Of a DNA stretch of 64,000 nucleotides, positions 59,023 through 64,000 are shown piece after piece. The notes beneath the pieces are model-generated. The model saw only the letters and a list, made by a program, of their open reading frames with translations. It was not told the origin of the DNA and made no database searches. Origin of the DNA: Actinomycetospora succinea. Lineage in GTDB: Bacteria; Actinomycetota; Actinomycetes; Mycobacteriales; Pseudonocardiaceae. Numbering within the stretch: the stretch's first letter is position 1; each line of letters starts with the position of its first letter. Location of the stretch: the NCBI RefSeq assembly GCF_004363095.1, contig NZ_SNYO01000001.1:1178001-1242000 (forward strand), in the 5' to 3' direction. The position numbers and the translations under genes were made by a program.

Positions 59023-60524
59023 TCGTCGGAGTGGACGTCGGGACGTCGATGACCAAGGCCGATGCCTACGACGAGGACGGCCGCAAGCTCGCGAGCGCCG
59101 AGCGCGCGTCGCGGCTCGAGCAGTACCCGGACGGGCGCGTCGAGCAGGACCTCGAGGACGTGGTCGCGTCGGTCGCCGACGTCGTGCGCCGCGTCGTCGC
59201 CGAGGCCGACCGCCCGGTCCGCGCGCTCGCGCTGACGGGGCAGGGCGACGGGCTCTGGCTGCGCGACGCCGACGGGTTCGCCGTACGCCCGCCGATCTCG
59301 TGGCTCGACGACCGCGGGGCCGACATCGTGCGCGGCTGGCAGGACGACGGCACCGTCGACGAGGTCTACCGGCGCACCGGGGTCGGGCTGTTCCCCGGCT
59401 GCCACGCGCCGCTGCTCGTCGCGCTGGGCCGTGACGAGCCGGAGTCGCTCGAGCGCGCGGCCGTGGCCGGCTACTGCGTCGACGCGCTGGTCCAGCGCCT
59501 CACCGGCGTCGTCACCGTCGACGCGTCCGACGCCTCGCTGCCGTTCCTCGACGTCGCCGCGCGCCGGTACGACGACGCCGCGATCGCGGCCTGCGGGCTG
59601 ACCGACCGCCGGCACCTGCTCGCCGAGCCCGCCCCGCCGGGCACCGTGCTCGCGCTCGACCGCCGCGGCGCGGAGATCACCGGGCTGCCGGAGGGCACGC
59701 CCGTGACCGGCGGCCCCTTCGACCTGCCCGCCTGCGCCGTGGGTGCCGGGCTCTCGGCCCCGGGCGACGGGCTGCTGATCGTCGGCACCACCCTGGCCTG
59801 CGAGGTCTTCACCGACACCGTCGAGCCCGACGCGCGGCCCGAGGCCGCCGGGATGTGGTTGTGCACCCCCGAGCCCGGCCGGTGGCTGCGGGCGATGCCG
59901 GCGATGGTCGGCACCGCCGGGCTCGACTGGCTGCTCGAGTTCATGGGCGTCGGCATCGACGCGCTCGGCGAGCTGCTGGACGGGACGGTGCCCGGTGCGG
60001 GCGGGGTGTCGGCGCTGCCGTTCCTGGCGGCGTCGGGGGAGCGGGCGCCGTTCGTCGACACCCGGGCCCGCGGCCAGATCGAGGGCATCACGCTCTCGAC
60101 GGGCCGGGGCGACGTGGTGCGCGCCGTCTGCGAGGGCATCGCCTACACCGCGCGGCACTGCTTCGAGCGGGCCGCGTCGTCGGCCGGCGTCGAGGGCCGG
60201 CTGGTGGCCTGCGGCGGCGGCGCGCGCTCGGGGCCGTGGGCGCAGATCTTCGCCGACGTGCTGGACCGGCCGCTGACCGTGCCCGACGACCCGGGCCTCG
60301 GGACGCGCGGCGCCGCCGTCACCGCCGCCCGCGCGCTCGGCGACGACCTCGACCCCGGCACCTGGGCGGCGCCGTCGCGGACGATCGAGCCGTGCCCCCA
60401 GGCGCGCGTGGCCTACGCCGACGGCTACCTGCGCTACCGCGCCCACGTCGACACCGCCCGGGACTTCTGGGCGCGCCAGGCGCAGGGCTTCCGGCGGGAC
60501 GACGCCGTGCTGGCGTCGGCCTAG
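59019..60524 (+). CDS. FGGY carbohydrate kinase (polyol/xylulose type)
   Basis: 501 aa. First-lobe motifs are IVGVDVGTSMTKADAYD and LALTGQGDGLWL; a middle VTGGPFDLPACAVGAGL is like FGGY kinases; the second lobe has RLVACGGGARSGPWAQIFADVLDRPLTVPDD. The substrate may be erythritol or another polyol. It is the last gene of the right operon (ATGA overlap with the dehydrogenase). The SDR gene converges on it with 6 bp between. Confidence 0.88.
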   Translation: MIVGVDVGTSMTKADAYDEDGRKLASAERASRLEQYPDGRVEQDLEDVVASVADVVRRVVAEADRPVRALALTGQGDGLWLRDADGFAVRPPISWLDDRGADIVRGWQDDGTVDEVYRRTGVGLFPGCHAPLLVALGRDEPESLERAAVAGYCVDALVQRLTGVVTVDASDASLPFLDVAARRYDDAAIAACGLTDRRHLLAEPAPPGTVLALDRRGAEITGLPEGTPVTGGPFDLPACAVGAGLSAPGDGLLIVGTTLACEVFTDTVEPDARPEAAGMWLCTPEPGRWLRAMPAMVGTAGLDWLLEFMGVGIDALGELLDGTVPGAGGVSALPFLAASGERAPFVDTRARGQIEGITLSTGRGDVVRAVCEGIAYTARHCFERAASSAGVEGRLVACGGGARSGPWAQIFADVLDRPLTVPDDPGLGTRGAAVTAARALGDDLDPGTWAAPSRTIEPCPQARVAYADGYLRYRAHVDTARDFWARQAQGFRRDDAVLASA

Positions 60525-60530
60525 CGTTTC

Positions 60531-61238
60531 TCACCACGGGATCGGGCGGCCGTCGCGCGTGAACGTGCCGGTCGGGCCGTCGGGCGGGAGGTCGACGGCC
60601 CACAGGATGCTGTCGACGCCCTCGTCGAGCGGGCGCCCGCCCGGGCCGCCCATGTCGGTGGCGACCCAGCCGGGGCAGACGGCGTTGACGAGCACCCCGC
60701 GGCGGCGCAGGTCGGCGGCGAGCTTGACGGTGAGCATGTCGAGCGCCGCCTTGCTCACGGCGTAGGCCGGAGTGCCGCCCGCGCCGTCGGTCTCGCCGAA
60801 CGACCCCGAGCCGCTGGAGACGTTGACGACGCGAGCGCCGCGTCGGAGCAGGTCTTGGCAGGCCACCGTCGTGCGCCAGGCGCCGAGGGTGTTCACCGCG
60901 AGGGCCTCCTCGGCGATCGCCAGGTCGGCGCCGATGGCGGTCTGGAAGGTGTCGTAGTGGACCGCGGCGTTGTTGACGAGGATCTCCAGGCCGCCGTGGT
61001 GCTCGCGGACCCAGGCGGCGAGGCCGTCGACCGAGTCCTGGCGGGTGACGTCGAGCTCGTGGACGTGGACGTTGCCGAGGCCCTCGGCGGCTTCCCTGCC
61101 CTTCTCGACGTCGCGGGCGCCGAGCACGACGGGGTGCCCGCGCTCCGCGAGGCGGCGGAGGACGCCGAGGCCCAGGCCCCGGTTCGCGCCGGTGACGACG
61201 GCGAGGCCGGGGCCCTGGGGTGCGTCCACGGGGAGCAT
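60531..61238 (-). CDS. Short-chain dehydrogenase/reductase
   Basis: 235 aa, classical SDR. NADP loop TGANRGLG near residue 16, NNAA near 86, catalytic Ser in VVNVSSGSGSF and YxxxK in YAVSKAALD, then VCPGWVATDMGG. It resembles carbonyl reductases. Start ATG 61238. It could supply the ketose from a polyol for the kinases, but the opposite strand and the lack of the DeoR motif argue for a separate role. Confidence 0.88.
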   Translation of the reverse strand: MLPVDAPQGPGLAVVTGANRGLGLGVLRRLAERGHPVVLGARDVEKGREAAEGLGNVHVHELDVTRQDSVDGLAAWVREHHGGLEILVNNAAVHYDTFQTAIGADLAIAEEALAVNTLGAWRTTVACQDLLRRGARVVNVSSGSGSFGETDGAGGTPAYAVSKAALDMLTVKLAADLRRRGVLVNAVCPGWVATDMGGPGGRPLDEGVDSILWAVDLPPDGPTGTFTRDGRPIPW

Positions 61239-61299
61239 CGTCCCCCACAGGGGCCATGAAGATCGGTTGCCCGTGGCCGACCGTGGGAAGCTCACCCGC

Positions 61300-61860
61300 G
61301 TGAGCGCGCCCGGGCGGGAGCCCGGCCTCGACGACGAGGCCGATCGCTGGCTGGTGGGCATGGCCCGCGCCGGCGACAGCGGCGCCTACGAGGAACTGGT
61401 GCGCCGGCACCGCGACCGGATCTACCGGATCGCGCTGCGCATGCTCGGCAGCCCCGCCGACGCGGACGACGTCGCCCAGGAGGTCGTCATCCAGCTCTGG
61501 ACGGCGATGTCGGGCTTCGCGGGCACGTCGGCGTTCACGACCTGGCTGTACCGGATCGTCGTCAACCGCTGCCTGAACCACCGCCGCGGCCAGCGCCCCC
61601 ACGCCGAGCTCGCCGACGCCGACCACCCGCCGGTCGCGGGGCCGGAGAGCCGGGTGCTCGCGGGGGAGGAGCTGCAGGCGGGCCTGCGCGCGATCAGCGG
61701 GCTGCCCGAGGATCAGCGGGTGTCCCTGGTGCTCGTGCAGCTCGAGGGTCTGTCGTACCGCGAGGCGGCGGTGGTCACCAAGACCAGCGAGGCCACCGTG
61801 CGGGGGCGGCTCGCCCGGGCCCGCGCCACCCTGATGTCCGAGATGAAGGACTGGACATGA
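61300..61860 (+). CDS. ECF sigma factor
   Basis: 186 aa extracytoplasmic-function sigma factor. Region 2 is at about residues 22-90 (LVRRHRDRIYRIALRMLG, DADDVAQEVVIQLW); region 4 is near 130-180 (LPEDQRVSLVLVQLEGLSYREAAVVTKTSEATVRGRLARAR). GTG 61300 is my start; GTG 61273 is an alternative. The partner anti-sigma-like gene overlaps by ATGA. Divergent from the SDR gene, 61 bp between starts. Confidence 0.9.
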   Translation: MSAPGREPGLDDEADRWLVGMARAGDSGAYEELVRRHRDRIYRIALRMLGSPADADDVAQEVVIQLWTAMSGFAGTSAFTTWLYRIVVNRCLNHRRGQRPHAELADADHPPVAGPESRVLAGEELQAGLRAISGLPEDQRVSLVLVQLEGLSYREAAVVTKTSEATVRGRLARARATLMSEMKDWT

Positions 61861-62450
61861 CCTCCACCGACGCCCGGCTGCCCTGCGGGCGCGACACCGA
61901 CGCGCTCGTCGCGCAGGTCGCGGACGGTGCGGCCGAGCCCCGGGACGACCACCAGCGCGACTGCCCCTACTGCCAGGCCGCGCTCGCCGAGTTCGACCGG
62001 CTGTGGGCGCCGGTCCGGGCGGTCGCCGACCACCGCCCGCGCGCGCCCGAGGGCATCCTGGACGAGGCGCTGCGCCGGATCCGCGGGGTGGCCGCCGACC
62101 CGGAGTTCGGCACGATCTCCGACGTCCGCGGGCGCACGAGGATCAGCGCGCACGCGGTCGAGTCGCTGGCCCGGCACCTCGCGTCGCAGGTCCCGGGCGT
62201 GCGGGTCGCGCTGAGCAGGCTCGTCGCCGCCGGCGGCGGGCCGGAGACGAGCCTGATGGGCGGGCCCGAGGTGACGGCGGGGGTCGCGGGGTCGTCGACG
62301 GTCGTGTCGATCACGCTCGCTGCTGACCTCGGGGAGAACCTCGTCGCGCTCGGCGACCGCATCCGCGCGGTCGTCGCCGACGGCATCCGCGCGTCGACGG
62401 GACTGGAACCGGTGGCGGTGCTCGTGCACGTCGACGACGTGCTGATGTAG
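61857..62450 (+). CDS. Zinc anti-sigma domain fused to an Asp23/Gls24 domain
   Basis: 197 aa. Residues 32-39 carry HxxxCxxC (H32, C36, C39 in DDHQRDCPYCQ), the zinc anti-sigma (ZAS) motif. From about 85 the sequence reads as Asp23/Gls24: TRISAHAVESLARHLASQVPGV, then VSITLAADLGENLVALGDRIRAVVADGIRASTGLEP. No membrane helix. So an anti-sigma head is joined to an envelope-stress domain. It starts in the sigma stop codon (ATGA), the arrangement of a sigma/anti-sigma pair. Confidence 0.8.
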   Translation: MTSTDARLPCGRDTDALVAQVADGAAEPRDDHQRDCPYCQAALAEFDRLWAPVRAVADHRPRAPEGILDEALRRIRGVAADPEFGTISDVRGRTRISAHAVESLARHLASQVPGVRVALSRLVAAGGGPETSLMGGPEVTAGVAGSSTVVSITLAADLGENLVALGDRIRAVVADGIRASTGLEPVAVLVHVDDVLM

Positions 62451-62509
62451 CCGCTCGTCGGTCGCGCGCGCGAGTGGCGGGGCTGCGGCTCGGGGACGCG
62501 GGACGGCGT

Positions 62510-64000
62510 TCAGAAGGGCGCCGGATCGGGGTCGGGCGTGGGGCTCGGTGAGTCGTCGCGGCGGCGTCGGAGGCTGACGCGTTGGGCGTCGGTGCGGGTG
62601 GCGGTGCGGTCGGGTCGGCGTGTACGCGGGCGGCGGGGCCGGAGCGCGGTCACGAGGTCGTCGTGCTCGGCGTGGTCGGTGTCCGTCTCGGGGTCGTCGT
62701 GGTGCTGTTCGTGGGCGGGGAGCGGGCGTGGCGTGGCAGTGGGTCGGGGTTCCGGGAGGGGTTCGAGGATGCGGCGGGGTCGGGTGTCGTAGCGGGCGCC
62801 GGCGCGGGTGGTGATGTGGAAGCGGCCGGGTTCGGGTTGCTCGATCCGCCAGCCGGCGTCGTGTTTGGCGCGGTGGTGGTGGCGGCACAGGGCGCCGAGG
62901 TTGCGGCTCAGCGACGGCCCGCCGTGGGCGTGGTCGAGGGTGTGGTCGAGGTCGGTGCTGTGGGCGGGGCGTCCGCAGGCGGGGGCGATGCAGGTGCCGT
63001 CGCGGGCGCGGACCCAGCGGTCGATCTCGGCGCTGGGCCGGCGGTGCCGGGCGTCGGCGGGGTGGATGTGGTCGTCGGGGCCGCGCGGCGGCCCGTTCCT
63101 GGTGCGCGCGGCGAGTCCGGGTAGGCGGGCCTGGAGTTCGCGCAGCAGCGACGCCCATCCGGGGTGGTCGTTCGGGTGGAGGGCGGCGAGCAGCGTCGTC
63201 GGGACCTGGAGTTCGACGATGGCTGGTCCTGCCCGCCCCCGCCGCTGGTGGCGGCGGGGGCCGGGTGGTCGCCCGATCCCGGACGGCGGCTCGGCGCGGT
63301 CGATGTGGCCGGCGGGTCGGCGGCGGGCGAGCAGGAGGTGTTCGAGGCGGCCGTCGGGGTCGGTGAGCACGACGCGCCATTCGCCGTGGCGGTAGCGCTC
63401 GAGCAGATTGCGCGCGGTGCGGGCGATGACGGTCCCCCAGCCCGGTAGCTGAGCGGGGAGGTCGTCGAGCCCGAGCGCGGTGCTCAGCCGCAACCGGACC
63501 TCCACTGTCCCGTCCCGCACCCCGGAACGAGGCGCGATCTCGGTCCCCGTGTCGCGATCGCCGGGGTCGTCGCCGCCGTCGGGCTCCTCGGGATGCGGCA
63601 CGACACCGGGACCGGAGTCGTCGCAGGCTTCGTCCTCGCGGGACCCGTCATCGCCGGGCTCGTCATCGTTCGGGCCGTCGCTCGGGCCGCCGTCCTCGGG
63701 TCCGTCGTCGTTGGGTCCGTCGTCGTTGGGTCCATCGTCGTCGGGTCCGTCGTCGGGTCCGTCGTCGGGTCCGTCGTCGGGTCCGTCGTCGGGTCCGTCG
63801 TCGGGTCCGTCGTCGGGTCCGTCGTCGGGTCCGTCGTTGGGTCCGTCGTCGGGGCCGTCGTCCTCCGAGCCGTCGTCGGTGTCGTCTGGTCCGAGTTCGG
63901 TGGCGAGCAGGTCGAGCAGGGCGTCGTCGTCGAGCCCGACCGCGGTGCCGTCGAACAACGCCATGTACACGTGCGCCCGCAGCGTGCCGATCTTCACCGG
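62510..64000 (-). CDS. Partial DUF222 / HNH endonuclease with a repeat region
   Basis: The 5' end lies beyond the window; about 496 codons remain. The first part visible (KIGTLRAHVYMALFDGT, DDALLDLLATEL) is the end of the DUF222 region. A long acidic stretch of (DDGP)n follows, then VEVRLRLSTALGLDDLPAQL. The HNH motif is CIAPACGRPAHSTDLDHTLDHAHGG, then LSRNLGALCRHHHRAKHDAGW. The GTG at 63997 is probably internal. Same family as the gene at 20.4 kb, but different in linker. Confidence 0.85.
   Translation of the reverse strand, partial: PVKIGTLRAHVYMALFDGTAVGLDDDALLDLLATELGPDDTDDGSEDDGPDDGPNDGPDDGPDDGPDDGPDDGPDDGPDDGPDDGPDDDGPNDDGPNDDGPEDGGPSDGPNDDEPGDDGSREDEACDDSGPGVVPHPEEPDGGDDPGDRDTGTEIAPRSGVRDGTVEVRLRLSTALGLDDLPAQLPGWGTVIARTARNLLERYRHGEWRVVLTDPDGRLEHLLLARRRPAGHIDRAEPPSGIGRPPGPRRHQRRGRAGPAIVELQVPTTLLAALHPNDHPGWASLLRELQARLPGLAARTRNGPPRGPDDHIHPADARHRRPSAEIDRWVRARDGTCIAPACGRPAHSTDLDHTLDHAHGGPSLSRNLGALCRHHHRAKHDAGWRIEQPEPGRFHITTRAGARYDTRPRRILEPLPEPRPTATPRPLPAHEQHHDDPETDTDHAEHDDLVTALRPRRPRTRRPDRTATRTDAQRVSLRRRRDDSPSPTPDPDPAPF
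63698..63862. repeat. In-frame 12-bp tandem repeat (VNTR)
   Basis: Three 15-bp units (63698-63742) and then ten 12-bp units of GGGTCCGTCGTC (63743-63862), seven of them consecutive and perfect. On the coding (minus) strand each unit encodes Asp-Asp-Gly-Pro. It lies in the linker of the HNH gene. Confidence 0.9.

Noticed and set aside
63698-63862. Possible CRISPR array
   Set aside because: Units are 12-15 bp without spacers and lie in frame inside a coding gene.

Overview
The window is a 64 kb piece of very GC-rich, almost fully coding DNA from an actinomycete chromosome. GTG starts are frequent, genes are often joined by 4-bp GTGA/ATGA overlaps, and the gene set is typical: F420-type oxidoreductases, a WhiI-like orphan response regulator, a BTAD regulator, a DUF574-type methyltransferase and DUF222-HNH proteins. 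My best inference is a member of the Pseudonocardiales (Pseudonocardia or Actinomycetospora type). I see no rRNA, tRNA, CRISPR array, insertion sequence, prophage or origin.

0-12 kb is a conserved core: dxs, an OmpR/histidine-kinase pair, RNase D, the WhiI-like regulator, DUF3000, then hemE-hemY-DUF2252-hemQ, the last steps of the coproporphyrin-dependent haem pathway with a kinase-like DUF2252 gene inside. 12-18 kb holds small redox and repair genes: a half-length Asp/Glu racemase-like protein, a PH-domain protein, a methyltransferase, msrB, an OhrR regulator, a stand-alone LigD-type polymerase and an AlkZ-like glycosylase. 18-30 kb is accessory: a luciferase-like oxidoreductase, a hydrolase, a rhodanese, a BLUF blue-light receptor, a DUF222-HNH gene with an SOS-box-like start, an acyl-CoA ligase, a Ddn-like enzyme, a TetR of butyrolactone-receptor type, a methyltransferase with an MFS exporter, and an Lrp regulator.

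30-38 kb looks like a small catabolic island. An ATC-hydrolase-like protein, a Rieske ferredoxin and a DUF2231-Rieske membrane protein are divergent from IclR, a VanB-type reductase and a P450. A CocE/NonD hydrolase, a TetR with a perfect operator and a BTAD regulator follow. 38.5-44.8 kb has a Mn-catalase with an Nramp transporter, a lone PASTA protein, a beta-lactamase-like hydrolase, a proline-rich membrane protein and a GNAT. 44.8-47.9 kb is a two-gene module (PRTase-TRSP-StiP fusion plus HAD phosphatase) of the kind linked to Ter stress systems.

48-60.5 kb is a large sugar/polyol region built around a DeoR repressor. To the left are a polyol-type MFS transporter, an FGGY kinase, a histidine phosphatase, a glycosyltransferase, a ketopentenoate hydratase and DUF427. 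To the right are a HAD phosphatase, a DhaK-DhaL kinase of probable erythrulose type, an RpiB-like isomerase, a 2-hydroxyacid dehydrogenase and a second FGGY kinase. A shared 14-bp sequence lies in both promoters next to the DeoR gene, which suggests one tetrose/tetritol regulon. The end of the window has an SDR, an ECF sigma factor coupled to an unusual zinc-anti-sigma/Asp23 fusion, and a partial DUF222-HNH gene with a 12-bp tandem repeat.
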